Of a stretch of 64,000 nt of DNA, positions 32,667 to 45,009 are shown in pieces. Each line of letters starts with the position of its first letter. The first letter of the stretch is position 1. Below the pieces are notes generated by a model that made no database searches, was not told the DNA's origin, and was given only the letters and a program-made list of their open reading frames with translations. The stretch is taken from the NCBI GenBank assembly GCA_033032865.1, contig JAWHQI010000005.1, positions 8,766,001 through 8,830,000 of the forward strand, in the 5' to 3' direction. A program made the position numbers and the translations under genes. The stretch is from Dactylorhiza incarnata (taxonomy: Eukaryota; Streptophyta; Magnoliopsida; Asparagales; Orchidaceae).

Positions 32667-35600
32667 TGTAACATCCCATTTCCTACTAGACCCCCTAACT
32701 CCAATTTAGGGTGAGACAAGTGGTGAGTGTGGTGAGTTTGAGCTAGATTGCAGCCTTAGGACACATAAGGTTAGGTGAACTCACATGTGGTCTACTATAA
32801 GGCTCAAGTCAACCTAGGTCAAACTAGCTCAACATGAACTCACACTTGCAAATTGACTCCACCATTAGATGATAAATACTCCAAGGAATGCAATAGACCC
32901 AAAAGCCCCATCATGGGGTCACCAATTGACCCAATTTGACCAAAGTCAAACTTAGGTCAACATAGGTCAAATCCTCCCCAATAAGTTCAATTGAACCCCA
33001 AAGCATGAAATTGACTTCACCCCTAGTCTTAGAACATCATGGGGGACCCAATTGACTCAAAAGCCCCATCATGGAGTCTTCAATTTGGCCCAATTGACCA
33101 AAGTCAACATTCCCCCAATTTTGGTCAAAATCACACTTATTGGTCAAATTAGCTCACCTAGGTCCTCACCATGACTCAACCAACCTTGGGTGGTGTCAAT
33201 AGATCCAAAACCATCACAATGGACCAGTCAACACACCCAACTGACCAAGTCAACCCAAAAGTTAACATAGGGTCAATTTTGCCTAAATTGGGCTTATTTG
33301 GAATTAATCCAAATTCCAATGGATTAAGGCCCTCACCCAAAGCCCATTCTGAGGCCCAAGAGTCAATGACCAGCCTTGCCCCCTATTTCCAATATGCAAA
33401 GGCATGCATGGGGGCAAAAGTGGTATTTTTCCCCTCCTCCATTAAGGACAAAGAGGATTTTGAGGAGAGCTTGCCATATGGCCCTCCTCTCCTCTGCCCA
33501 AGACCAAATCTGAACTCCCCATCAACTCCCCAGCCGAATTCCAGCTGAAGCAGTGACACTTGGCGGCTAGGAGGAGCAAACAAGGTGGAACCGAACCCCC
33601 CCCCCCCCCCCCCATCTCTAAACTCCTATAACCAGCCTCTCTCATCCCATTTCGACCCTTCCATCACCTTCAGAAGGTTGAGAGCAGTCGAGCCAGTGTA
33701 TTGGAGCAAGGAGAACGGTGCAGAAATAAGGATTCGAGCAGGGTCGCCGGAGCTCGCCACCGCCATGCCGCACCACCACCATACCCGCCGCCAGGCCCTA
33801 CTTCAGGCACGATTTCTCCCCCTCTCCCTTTATGCTAGTCATCTAGGGTCTTAGCAAGGGCAGTCGGCCTCAATTGAGCCAACATCAATGAGATTTTTCC
33901 CTCCCGAGCTCCGATTGGGCTTCCTCCAGGGATCGCCGGAAAACCCCACCTCCGGCCACCATTCCACCGCCAATCGACGACCAACCCCTCAACGGAGGTG
34001 GTGGCGGCGGCAGATGGCCGGGGAGGGTAGTGGTTGGCCGGGATCAGGCCCCTTTCCTTCTGGGCCGTCGTCTAGAGGAAGGAGACGAAATCATAGCCGT
34101 TGATTTCGTCTCCTTGATCTCTATTTGCAGACCAAGGCAATTCTGCCTTCAAACATGCAGGGTTTTGCATGCAAATATTGAAGGCCTTAGAGGCCATATT
34201 TGCAAAAAGTGGCAGAGATAACTTTTGTAGCCCTATGTGTCTATTTCATTTGCCACTTGAATCAACTGATTTGGTGCACTGTGGACACCAGGGCACTCAT
34301 TTTCCTAGGACTGCTCCTTGTGTAGGGCAGAAATTAAAAATGCTATAACTTTTAAATGGCTTAACCAAATCCCTTGAAATTTCTACCATGCATGCATGGT
34401 AAGATGATACACCTAGGGTTAAAATTTGAGAATTTATGAAGGTATATTCATTGAGATATTTCAGTTATTAACAATAGTAAATAATTGGTATGTATGGAGT
34501 TGTGTAACTCCAAACACCCCCAAATTTGGGTGGTAAGCTATTTATATATATCTTGATCACTAGTTAAAATTTCATCATATGTGCATGAGTATAATTCTCT
34601 GAACTTCAAAATGAAGTTTGGGTCTTAAGAGGAAAATTGGGGTGCTAATAGTCAATTAGGGCTTTTGAGCTTTTTGATGGAATTGAAGGTGGGAATCACC
34701 TTGCATGCCTCTGAAACCTTGGGGTTAGTGTATGTCATGAGGATATACATCATTGGCATAAGTTTCATGATTTTTGGAAGTTATCTTCCTAAAGTTTTTA
34801 ATTAAATGAAAATTGTCACACTTTTAGATTAATGAAATAATTTGAATCAAAAACATAGAGATAAATCCAAAACTCTGGGAATTGGATCTTTGACTGGAAA
34901 AGCACATTTAGGAATTTTGTTGGAATTTTGGACCTCATTCATTTCTCTGAATTTGATTTACTTGGTTAGGTCAAATTTATTCTAATATGACACTTAGGTC
35001 TCATATGCATTTGGAGAATTATGAAATTATTCTAGTAGGTTTCCTTGGTGATTTTATAGCTCTGTAAATTTTATCATAATTTTTAGATGAATTTTTGTGG
35101 TAATTATCAATTTATTGAGGAAAACCCCCTTTTGTAATTAATTACTTTAATGGGGTAAAATAGTTTGTAAAATTCTAAATCTCTGGATTTAGTGTTTTTA
35201 GGTGATTATTATACTAGGATGATTTTCTCAGAATTTATAGAGACATATTAATGGTAGTTGTAGTGCAAATCCCTATTTGCACCCCATTTATGTTAAATAA
35301 AAATTATGGTCAAAAATTCCTGTTAAAATGTGAAACTTAGGATTTGGTGTTCTTAGACCATTATTATGCCATGATAATTTTTCCAGAATTTATTGAAGTC
35401 TTAACATAGCACTTGTAGTGTAAACCCTTATACGCTCACCAAATGTAACAAATGATAATTAAAGGTAAATACTCCTTGGAATAATATGAAACTTAGGCAT
35501 TGCTGTTTTTAGGTCAATAACATACTGCTGTGATTTATTCAGATTTTATTGAGACCTGTAGGTGGTGGTTGTAGTGTAAACTCTTATTGGCACACCACTT

Positions 35601-38531
35601 GTATTAAATGAATATTGTGGATAAATATTACCTGGAATATTATGAAACCTTGGATTTGGTGTTTTTAGTTGATTAGTATGCTAGGTTAATTTTCTCAGAA
35701 TTTTTGGAATTCATATTTTAGTACTTGGTGTGTAAAGTCACATCTTCATCTTTTTCATGATAAATATAAATTATGATTATACATTTGTTGGAAAAATATG
35801 ATCTTCTGGAAATAGTGTTTTTATGTCAATATAAAGCTACTGTAATTTTTCCAGAATTTTAGGAAGCCTAATTTCAGTACTTGTAGTGTAAAGCCATTTT
35901 GTCTCTCCTTTAAAGATAAATAGAAATTGTGGGTTTAAAATGTTCGTAAAAATATGATCTTCTGGAAATAATGTTTTTATGTCAATATGAAGCTACTGTA
36001 ATTTTTCCAGAATTTTAGGAAGTCTAATTTCAGTACTTGTAGTGTAAAGCCATTTTGTCTCTCCTTTAAAGATAAATAGAAATTGTGGGTTTAAAATGAT
36101 TGAAAAAATGTGATCTTCTGGAATGAGTGTTTTTATGTCAATATGAAGCTACTGTAATTTTCCCAGAATTTTAGGAAGCCAAAATCTTATACTTGATGTG
36201 TAAAATTATTTTTCCATTCATTCATTGATAATTAGGGATCTTGGTTATTTAATTGCTGGAAAGATATGAAATATTGGAAATCTTGTTATCATGTCACATT
36301 TCATCTCTGGAAGTAAATTTAACAAATTTGAACTCACTCGCATGATACCTCCTTCCCTTTTAGATTCAGATTAGTAATTAATGGATTTTTTTATAGAGGT
36401 CAAAATTATATGAAATATGCTTGGATTTTGATCATCCCTTATTTTATCCACTATGAACCTATGATAAAAATTAGAAGTCATTTGGAAGTAATTTGACCAA
36501 GGTTCCATCATAGGAATCTAAGTTAGTTATATGTCGTGGTCTGCGGATAGTAAAAACTCATTATGATGAATAGGTCAATATAATCACAAGGAAATCGGTG
36601 AGAATTTGATTATAACAAGAGATGAGTATAGATCACTTAGAGGACTATAAGTTATTAGAGTTGAAACCAAAAGAACGATTGCTTAGGAGCTGGATGAAAC
36701 GTAAGGCGTGAAAACACTTAAGATATAAAGAGTATTGAGAGGGTGGAAGGTTAGGTCTGGGTAGTCACCAAGAATATTGATTGTCCTGGAAAGGGGTTGG
36801 GCATCATCCCATCACATACCCTAGTACCTTGCGAACCCTTCACCGGGTAGCCCTCGGGAAGTCCAGGATCCACCCTAAACTTCCAAGTATAATAGTAACT
36901 AAACAAGGGTAGTCTAAATAGGAGGTTTAATTTAAGTGGAATGATAAGAGGGTAATTCTATGGGTAGATATTAGTAATACTAAGTGTCTTGGGAAAGGGA
37001 ACTTTGGGGTGTCATCCCATTGTAGTTCCTAATACCGTAGCGAGCCCTTTACAGGGTAATCCTCGGGAATCCAAGATTAAACGTAAACCGTAGGGATAAG
37101 ATGTTATACAAGAATACTTTAATAACACACTCACCCACACCCCGTGGTTACGGGAGCTTAGTCGGTTTGGTGCTACGAGCAGTAAGCTCCGTGTTTGTAA
37201 GAGCTGATTGATAAGTCAGGTGAGCTTGTGACTCGGTATTGTATGTTGGTACGGACGGGTTGGTCCGGTGAGCCAGTGGCTCGGAAGGTTATTATTGACG
37301 GGCAGGTTAGCCCGGGGAGCTTATAGCTCGGAGGTAGATAGTAGAACATGTTGCATGTGCACGAAGGTGGTGGGTCTTCGGTATTGGATGGTCGTTCACA
37401 CCAACGTCAATACGTTAACTCGGCAAGTGTGGTAATTACACTTAGCCATGAAAGTATGGCGGTCCAGTCAGCAAGAGTACGCAGACGCTCCGCGGTTTTG
37501 TGTTGAGGCGTACGATAGGTCTAGGTTAGGTAGTGTGAATACCAACCTAGAGGTGGGCGAGGCCCAACCCACCGCTTCCGTTTGCCACTACGGGAGTATC
37601 CTGGGAGTCTTGCTAGCTCCAAAAAGGGGGAACTAAAGGTCTATGCGCATAGAGTCGTAGTGAGTGAGTTGCACTTGTATGAACATAGCATAACAGCATA
37701 CCTTGCATATCATAGCATGAACATTGCATTTCAACCCCTACCCCTAACGTATAAATTGGTATGGGACTTTTTATACGATAGGCCCTGCTAAACGACCCCT
37801 TGGTCTATAGGTTTGTATGGGCATTCCTATAAATCAATGGTTACTTTTAAATTACTTTACTTGCATCGCACTGCTTCTCTATATTACTTTACTGCACTTA
37901 TTACTGTTTACTTGCTTATACTGCTAGCATAGAAATTATATGGATATACTCTTGATAGCGTAGAATATTTGTCACCTGCTTTTGTTTACTCCACTTTGTT
38001 GTCCTCCGCTTCTTCCTCCCGCACGGTGCCTAGGAGTCGCGGGGGGAGGCGGGGACAAAATCGGCTTAGTCTTTATGACTAACGGTCGTTTGTGACCGTA
38101 GGTGTTCGAGGAGCTGGAGCACAGGCACGACCAGTCAAGACATGATGGCAGGATCTGAGGAGCAGAAGCCATGCTATGCTTCTACTACAAGACAGGTGTT
38201 TGAAGATTTGAGAGTTGTTAGCTTCCGCATAGATGTAGAGTGAGAGAGTGAGATTTTTGTTCAACCTTGGTTATGTACTCGGCATAAGCCCCTTTTACTC
38301 TTTCATTTGTTGTACTCATTGATGGACTTTTATATTTTGTTGTATAAATGTGTGATTGTGGACTTGGTTCTGATTATTTTCCTTCTTAACTCTTGTTGGC
38401 CTGTCGATCGTTCTTGCCGGCAGGATCGGCGTCTTGCGGAGGTAGCTAACTCGGGTGTTAGTGTCACCGTAAGGCGGCAGTTCTGGGCATAAGATCCGGA
38501 ATCTCTCCAGGTGCGGGAGAGGGATCTTACA
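32667..38531 (+). repeat. 3' LTR of the LARD (5865 bp)
   Basis: Second copy of the long repeat, TGTAACATCCC to GGGATCTTACA. It is 34 bp longer than the 5' copy, mainly from an 18-bp segment about 33449-33466 and an 18-C run at 33596-33613. Confidence 0.95.
35160..36235. repeat. ~156-bp tandem array in the 3' LTR
   Basis: Same set of about seven ~156-bp repeats as 26300-27380, with the same copy number, so the array existed in the parent LTR before insertion. Confidence 0.8.
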
Positions 38532-39115
38532 GTGCGACTCCGAGATAGCCGTCACCTTTGGATTGAACTTTGGAGGGAGAGACCTTAGAATTTTTCTCAC
38601 CAAGTCGCCGTTGGAGAACACCTTTCCAAACACTTTTGAGTCGTTGACGATTTTGGTGAACCTTGTGTACATAGAATCCACATCTTCATCTGTCTCCATC
38701 CGGAATTTCTCATACTCGGATTCAAGTTGGAAGAGCTTTGAATCCTTCACCTGCGAAGTGCCTTCATGAGTAATTTCTAAAAGATTCCAAATATCATAAG
38801 CTGTTTCGCAAGCACAAGTTCTATTAAATTCCGTTCTATCCAAAGCACAAAATAACGCATTCATTGCTTTAGCGTTATTCTTACATCTCAACTTATCATT
38901 GTCATCCCATCTATCTTTAGGTTTTTCCATAGTGACTTCTCCAACAACAAATGTTGGTGGAGAATAACTTTGTTCTACCATACCCAAACGTCATTATCTA
39001 AAGCAGTTAAAAAACAGCGCATTCTAGTTTTCCAATAATTATAATCAGTTCTAGTAAATAGTGGAGGTCTACTTATCCCTTGACCCTCCAAAAAGGCATG
39101 ATCGTGATGCGCCAT
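38532..39115 (-). pseudogene. Copia gag N-terminal part, right of the nested insertion
   Basis: Starts at ATG 39115 (MAHHDHAFLEGQGISRPP), with the gag motif DYNYWKTRMRCFLTALD. The frame then shifts near 38980 (a stop follows DNDVW), and gag continues in another frame: MVEQSYSPPTFVVGE, DKLRCKNNAKAMNALFCAL, AYDIWNLLEITHEGTSQVK, FEKFRM-like and VRKILRSLPPKFNPKVTAI. It stops at the GTGCG duplication where the LARD enters. This is the retrotransposon capsid protein; one small indel and the insertion break it. Confidence 0.88.
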
Positions 39116-39150
39116 TATTCCCGGTTGTGAGACTGTTTTGGAATAACCTC

Positions 39151-39161
39151 CTCTGATACCA
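39151..39161 (-). other. Primer binding site of the copia element
   Basis: TGGTATCAGAG on the minus strand, two bases inside the 5' LTR (39164-40550). Complementary to initiator methionine tRNA. Confidence 0.9.
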
Positions 39162-39163
39162 AA

Positions 39164-40550
39164 TGTTGGATCTGATGGCGCCCTTAGAGGGGGGTGAATA
39201 AGAGGTTTACTGTTTTTAAGATAAACTGACAGATTTTAAAGAAACAGAAAACTTTTTAGCACTGATGCTAACACTTGGCGTTTACTAGTTAACGCCTGGC
39301 GTTATCCCTCCAGAAAAATATTTTGGCAGAAATAAACAAAGTGATTTTACTTGCACAATTTCAAATGAAATATGAATCCAGAAAAATAGATATACTGAAA
39401 AAGAAATTTTATATATCACAAAATGATTACATGGATAATATTTCAATAACGCTTGAAATTGAGGCAACAAGTTGGAAATCTCTTTGTTCCTTCACCGGTC
39501 CTTCTCCCAAGGACCGGTTGGCTATAACCTATCTATCCCCAGATAAGGCCTCTAGCCACCCCTAGATCTACCCTTGACCTAGTCGCCACGCACAAGGCGG
39601 CGAATTACCCCATAAGCCGCACAAGGACCTAGTCGCCACACGCAAGGCGGCGATTTCACTACGGTTACAAGTAAATGAAAAGATAAAGATACAAATTAGA
39701 GTAAAAGACTCCCTATATTGAAGAGTGTTGAAGGAGATGTTGAAGAACCGATTTGATCATCATCGGAGTTGAAACGAGCGTCCTTCTTCAAATTGACCGT
39801 TGCAAATCTCCTTCTCACTCTTGTTCCTCAATGGTGGTGTTGGGAGTTCTCTGAATTCGGGGATGAAATGCTCTCTCAAAAGATTGGAGTGAAGGCTTCA
39901 GCAAAACTTCCTTGAACACCGAAATCAGGTCTTTTAAATAGACACAGGAGCTAACGCCTGGATTTAGGGTTAACGCCAGCGTTAAGCATCGTGTCTGGCA
40001 GTTGATGAAGACGTGCAAAAAGACGGGAGCGTGACAGAACAAAATTTCGTCGAACGGGACTGATTTCGTCGAACTCGCCTTCGTCAAACGCACCCTTCGT
40101 CGAACGAAAAAACCGCAACTGATAGGATCGTGCAAACCGCCAAGAATCGTGACAGACTGAAATTTCGTCGAACGAAACAAAATTCGTCGATCACAGTTTC
40201 GTTTGACGATCGTCGACCGCAGTTCAGTTCGTCGAATGGCTAACGCCAGCGTTAAGTCCTAACGCCTGGCGTTGACTTTGGTTTCAGTTCAGTTCGTCAA
40301 ACGCAATAAGCCGAGCGCAGTTATCTTCAAAGCGTCGAGCGCAGTTCAGTTCGTCGAACGGCTAACGCCAACGTTAAGTCCTAACGCCTGGCGTTGACTC
40401 TCTCTTTCCAGAGAATCCTCAGCAAAACAACATCATGTATATTGGGTTATTTAACAATAGTACCTGCACACTTATAAACACAAGCAATATCAAATACATA
40501 GTGTGATTTGTTATTCTCAAACTAAGAGATGTGGAACACAAGCTCCAACA
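39164..40550 (-). repeat. 5' LTR of the copia element (1387 bp)
   Basis: Same ends as 16551-17977. TATA-like box at 39932-39941 (minus), two copies of the 19-bp palindromic motif just upstream, and TTCGTCGAACG words between 40040 and 40370. It shares a conserved core (39575-39660) with the LTRs of the 4-kb units. Confidence 0.92.
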
Positions 40551-43009
40551 CTCCCAAACTAAACATTTACAAAATTATCATTTTAGCAAATTATGTGGGA
40601 GCGTGGAAAGTATGGAATCCTCTTCTCAAAAAGTTTGTCCAATGATTATGTATAGTGTATGTTCTTTGCAAAGTGTGAATTCAATGTTGTCTTGTGTTGT
40701 CATGTTGTATTCTATGTTGTTTTTTGTTCAGTGTGTGTTCAAATTCTATGTTCAATATGTGTTCAAGTTTTGTATTAAAGTTCGGTGATCAGGTTCTGTA
40801 TTCAGGTTCCATGTTCAACGTGTATTCAGGTGTTATGACATCATGTTTTATGTGTGTGCACAAAACACACTAAGAAATAAGGATAGATATTAATTTTGGA
40901 TGTATCTAATGTGTTAAATTTGTAACATTATAAGTACTAATATATAGGAACATGTAAATACATATTGAACACACAACACTTACTGAACACATATACGCAT
41001 AAAACACTAAATGAACACAAAATCACACACTCATTAAACACACAACACTAATAGAACACGCACACACACAATCATTGAACTCATACTCACAAAACACACA
41101 CTCACTGAACGGAGAGCACACACACAAAACACTAAACACCCAAAAGAACATAGTTACACAAAACGCTAATTGAACAGAGAGTGCACACACACACACATAT
41201 AATAGCAATTGAACACACACGCACAAACATTGAGAAATTAGAATAGATATTATCATACTACGTTATGGTGTGTAATGTGTTGTGTTAAGTTATATGTTTG
41301 CTTTGTGGGAATTGTGATCTTAGTACGTTCTGTGCAAAGTGTGTATTCTGTGTAACTCTATGGATCACTCCCTACGTGTGTTGTTTTAGTAAAATCGGAA
41401 ATAATGCATTCATGATTGTTTGAATCCTAACTTTCTAAGATAACATATATTATGATCATTGTCTCTTTCTCTTAATTGGTTTATTTTTTTATAATTATTC
41501 ACTTGTTTATGGATTTTTGGTTCCTCGTCTTTTATTTATTTTAAAAATTAATACTTGTGATCTTATAGAATATCGAAATGAAATTGGATCATGACTTTTA
41601 ATTGCAGATTTGCATACAATTCAAATATCTTAAACAAAATAATTATATCTAAGGGCAACTTAAAATTCGTGATTTTTTTTTATTTTTTTGTACCATTGAT
41701 TTATTTCTGGCTTTTGCTAGATAAAGTCCAAAGCTCTTTACGAATGTAACTTTGTAAGTTGCAATTGCAAGTTTGTGACTTGAGAGTTGAGATCTTAGTG
41801 AGAGACTTTATAGTGTGTAACGGTGTAAGTGTATAAATCAATAAATGTCACCGTATAATTATGTAAATTGCACTGGCATTATAAGAATAATTATCTAAGT
41901 TGCAACTCTCATTTAGTAAGTTTGTATAAATATAATATGATCATTTTTTATTTAATTTTTATTCTCAGACTTGCAGCAGTAAGCGACTCAGTGCTCGGCC
42001 TCGGTTCTAGAATGTGTAAATTGTCATATGTAAATAAACATGTAAGCTTTTGTAATAGTAATGTTTTAATAAGAAGGGACTTTGAGCTAGCTTGACATCG
42101 GATGGAGCTCGATCAGATTGAGCTAGGTCAAGCACCATCTGATTTCATTCCTCATTACTTTTCATGTACCAACTTCGAGTCGGGCTCGCTCGGCTCGATA
42201 ACTTAAGAACATTGTAATTGCAACAGTGTAAATTTGCAAGTTGTAGCAATGTTTTAAGAATGTAATTATGTGAGTTGAAACTTCCATTTCGTAAATTTGT
42301 GTAAATATAATATGGCCATTTGTACAATAAATTAATTTTCATTCTCAAGCTCATAGATTTAGGTGACAGTCCTCAACCCAGTTTCTCGAATGTGACTTGT
42401 AATATAATGACTTTGTTAACTTGATTGAACTTTATGGGTGGCTACTCTACCAAAATTTTTTCTTGATAGTTTTTAAGAGGCCTAACATATGACATAATTA
42501 TTCTTACATATCTTAAGGGTTTGCTAATGTTGATACACTCAGAGAAGTATGACTGATGATCTAAAGTGAGTTCATTTGGCACGGTGGTTGCGATCATGAA
42601 CGCAGTGGCCACGAATCGCCGTTCATGAATGTCCGACCTCACATAAGAAAACTATCCATTTTCACATTCAAAATTAGTTTTTTTTTCTTGGTGACAGTCA
42701 TAACCGTTGTCATGTCAAACACATTTTATGACCTGACATTTTTGTCCAAAATCACCGGAGAAAAAATGCCGCACCAAACGTACCCTTAGTAATTATGTAG
42801 TTATTTGATTCTAAAGCCTTAAAAGGAAGAAAAAATGATGGCGTAGTTGCTTGGGATATATGTTATAGACTAGATTATTGCACATTAGTCATTTATCATG
42901 ATTAGTGTTTGGTGGGCTTATCCGGTGGTTTTGGGGTACCGAAAATTTGTAGTGCATGAGACCACGCAAATGCAGCTGTGGCTAGCCAGGGGGCCATGCA
43001 GAAAAAATA
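40551..43009. other. AT-rich spacer with old duplications, no gene seen
   Basis: No convincing coding region on either strand. Between 40630 and 41250 the plus strand changes from TGTTCA/TGTGTTCA-rich to GAACACACA-rich, so the two halves are roughly reverse-complementary. A word TAAGAAATAAGGATAGATAT (40871) recurs 360 bp later (41231, TGAGAAATTAGAATAGATAT). Between 41740 and 42400 a second diverged duplication of about 372-bp offset is visible (GTATAAATATAATATG near 41925 and GTGTAAATATAATATG near 42300). Confidence 0.55.
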
Positions 43010-43160
43010 GGGCAATGTTATAAGCAGTCCTATAATTGTTAAACGCAGTCTATTGATATTCACAGTCCAATGAATTTAAGTGTTTTAAGACTACGAATAG
43101 CCATTTTAAGTATTTTTAGGACTGCAAATAGCCATCGTAGGACTGCTTATAACATTGCCC
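43010..43160. mobile_element. hAT-like MITE (151 bp)
   Basis: Perfect 23-bp terminal inverted repeats beginning GGGCAATGTTATAAGC (43010-43032 and 43138-43160). An 8-bp direct repeat AAAAAATA flanks both sides (43002-43009 and 43161-43168). The 8-bp duplication points to the hAT superfamily. There is no coding capacity. The perfect repeats suggest a fairly young insertion, but the A-rich flanks make the exact duplication length uncertain. Confidence 0.85.
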
Positions 43161-43263
43161 AAAAAATATATCACTTTTTGTTGCATCTAAGAAGTCCCGT
43201 TCCAAACGGACCCGTGCCTAAAAATTCCTAGCTTATTTGAAGATGGTGGTGAGTGTTTTTACA

Positions 43264-43291
43264 ATTATTATTATTATTATTATTATTATTA
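43264..43291. repeat. (ATT)n microsatellite
   Basis: About nine ATT repeats. Confidence 0.95.
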
Positions 43292-43840
43292 TAAAAGCAA
43301 CTTTAACCATTCGAAATATGTGCTGTGTTTTTCATATTGCAACTTTAAAAGTTTCAGTGTTAAATGGGGGTCCAACCATTAGCACCCGGCCATAACAGGT
43401 CCGTTTGGCCCGACGTCTTTTCCAACAAAATCTCTCATCAGGTAACCCAATAAATGCGCTAAGCTCTAACTATAAATCATATGACTACAATAACAAAATA
43501 AAACCAACTGAACATGCAATTATCAAACATATTTTCACTAGTTTGCCTATTGATGCTATGAATGGATACACAAGAAAATGAACGGATAAGCATCACGCAC
43601 CAAGTTAGAACACGGATTAGAAGAAGATTAAGGAATAATGAAATAGATGAGATCTCCAAAGGAGGAAAATAAATCACTCAACCCACCATACGAGGCCACC
43701 TCCGACAGCATTTCAATGAAGATTATGTTCATGTGGCTTCCATGTACGCTGCCTCCGCATATTTCGATTCAACTTCAGTCTGAACACTTACATAGCAAAC
43801 TCATGGGCTTGATTTTGAGGGAGCGAAAAACCTGGAAGAA

Positions 43841-44245
43841 TCAGCTGGATAGTTGAAACCGAGCAGTTGGCTTCTTCTTCCTCCAACCCTGTAGGAGGCA
43901 ATGAGAACACGAATGCAAAATTAAAACACAGAATCTAAATAAAAGTTCAAGGAACCAGATCGGATTAATGGAACTTACAAAGGTTAGATAGTACAGGAAA
44001 GTGATTGTTGCCAATGCGACAAAGGCATAGGGGAAGATATTGTACCTGCAACCCATTTATAAAGTTACTTAAATACGAAACTCGTCTCAAATGCAAATTT
44101 GGATAATAGAGCGCATGCTTTGATCCCAACTCACTTATAAAGATACTTGATTCCGCGGAGAGATTGCAAATTATGACCGAATATTTCCTGAGCAGCTGTT
44201 GCTTGTGCATAGGAGGCAAATGCTGTAGCGCAAAACTGAATCACA
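43841..44245 (-). CDS. Last three exons of an unidentified small membrane protein
   Basis: Exons on the minus strand: 44135-44245, 43979-44045 and 43841-43888 (stop TGA at 43841-43843). Junctions are consensus (GCAACAG acceptor, GTGAGT donor; TTGCAG, GTAAGT; CTACAG), and phases match throughout. The 74-residue product ends AQEIFGHNLQSLRGIKYLYK, then a hydrophobic segment YNIFPYAFVALATITFLYYL and a basic tail GWRKKKPTARF. A single membrane span with a positive C-terminal side is predicted. I do not recognise the family. Upstream exons are not visible: an RTE LINE begins 126 bp above the first exon, so the gene may be interrupted there, or its earlier exons may lie beyond 49.2 kb. Confidence 0.6.
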
Positions 44246-44370
44246 CTGTTGCAGAAAAATTGTATCATCACTAATCATAGAAACCTCGTTAAAATAGATA
44301 AGCTATTGACTTGTGAGATTTTACCATTTGTTTACATGAGAGAAATTACAGTACTGGCTATAAACACGCA

Positions 44371-44824
44371 CAACAACAACACTCAAGCATTTATCCCACC
44401 ATAGTGGGGTCGGCTATATGGATCCTTTGACGCCACTGCACCCTATCTTTAATCATAGTCTCACTAATGCCTAAGTACATCATGTCTTTCCTTATGGTTT
44501 TATTCCATGTCTTTTTTGGTCTACCCCTCCCCCGTTTAACATGTCTAGTGACTAAACTCACAAAGCCTAACATGTGTCTCTAATGGTCTCCTATGTGGCT
44601 ATGTACATGTCTGAACCATCTGAAACGAGCTTCTCGCATCTTCTCTACAATTGGCGTCACTCCTGTCATATCCCTGATACATTCATTCCTAATTTTATCC
44701 AGTCTCGTGTGACCACACATCCGCCTAAGCATTCTCATCTCCGCAACTCCCATTTTTTGCTCATGTACATCATTCACTGCCCAACACTCAGAACCGTGGA
44801 GCATTGCTGGCCTAATTCCAGTAT
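44371..44824 (-). mobile_element. RTE-type LINE, 3' part
   Basis: The minus-strand 3' end carries the plant RTE signature: GTCGGCTACATGG-like sequence, CCCCACTATGGTGGGAT and a GTTGTTGTTGTG tail (44371-44382). The coding part is the C-terminal RT/linker: MLHGSECWAVNDVHEQKMG, MRMLRRMCGHTRLDKIRNE and GRPKKTWNKTIRKDM. It is separated from the rest by a solo LTR and several frame breaks. Confidence 0.85.
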
Positions 44825-45009
44825 GGTAATGTTGGGAAAAATCCTTGATTTAACTTAACAAATTAATTAAAAGTGATTTTATTCACTAGGATTTAATTTA
44901 CCCATTGTAAAGTGAGGGTAATTTGGTCTCTAGATGTCTTAGGATGTCACGCTCAACCTAGAGTGTCAAGACCAGTTCAAGGGCTGCAAATTTGGGCAGA
45001 AGTTAATAA

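Larger units (their letters stand above)
23844..38531 (+). mobile_element. LARD-like LTR element with 5.8-kb LTRs, nested in copia gag
   Basis: Starts TGTAACATCCC and ends GGGATCTTACA. Two long direct repeats (23844-29674 and 32667-38531) flank a 2992-bp interior with a TGGTATCAGAGC primer site. A perfect 5-bp target duplication GTGCG lies at 23839-23843 and 38532-38536. No gag or pol homology is visible inside, so it must rely on proteins from another element. Large LTRs with a non-coding interior fit the definition of a large retrotransposon derivative (LARD). TGTAACATCCC and TTCGAGGACGAAAT at 32631 suggest descent from a Ty3/gypsy chromovirus-type element (inference). Confidence 0.92.
16551..40550 (-). 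mobile_element. SIRE-like Ty1/copia element, degenerate, with nested insertion
   Basis: Minus-strand element bounded by LTRs at 39164-40550 (5') and 16551-17977 (3'), with a primer site at 39151-39161 and a polypurine tract at 17981-17990. Order on the minus strand is gag, protease, integrase, RT, RNase H, which is the copia order. Removing the inner 14.7-kb insertion leaves about 9.3 kb. Gag with two CCHC knuckles and an RT with YVDDIIFGATN point to the SIRE lineage by my recollection. Flanking 5-mers are CTTCC and CTCCC, a target duplication with one mismatch or a near miss. Stops, a frameshift and a deletion make it inactive. Confidence 0.9.

Noticed and set aside
40551..40555. CTCCC as an exact target duplication of the outer copia element
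   Set aside because: The left flank is CTTCC, one mismatch, so the duplication is only tentative.
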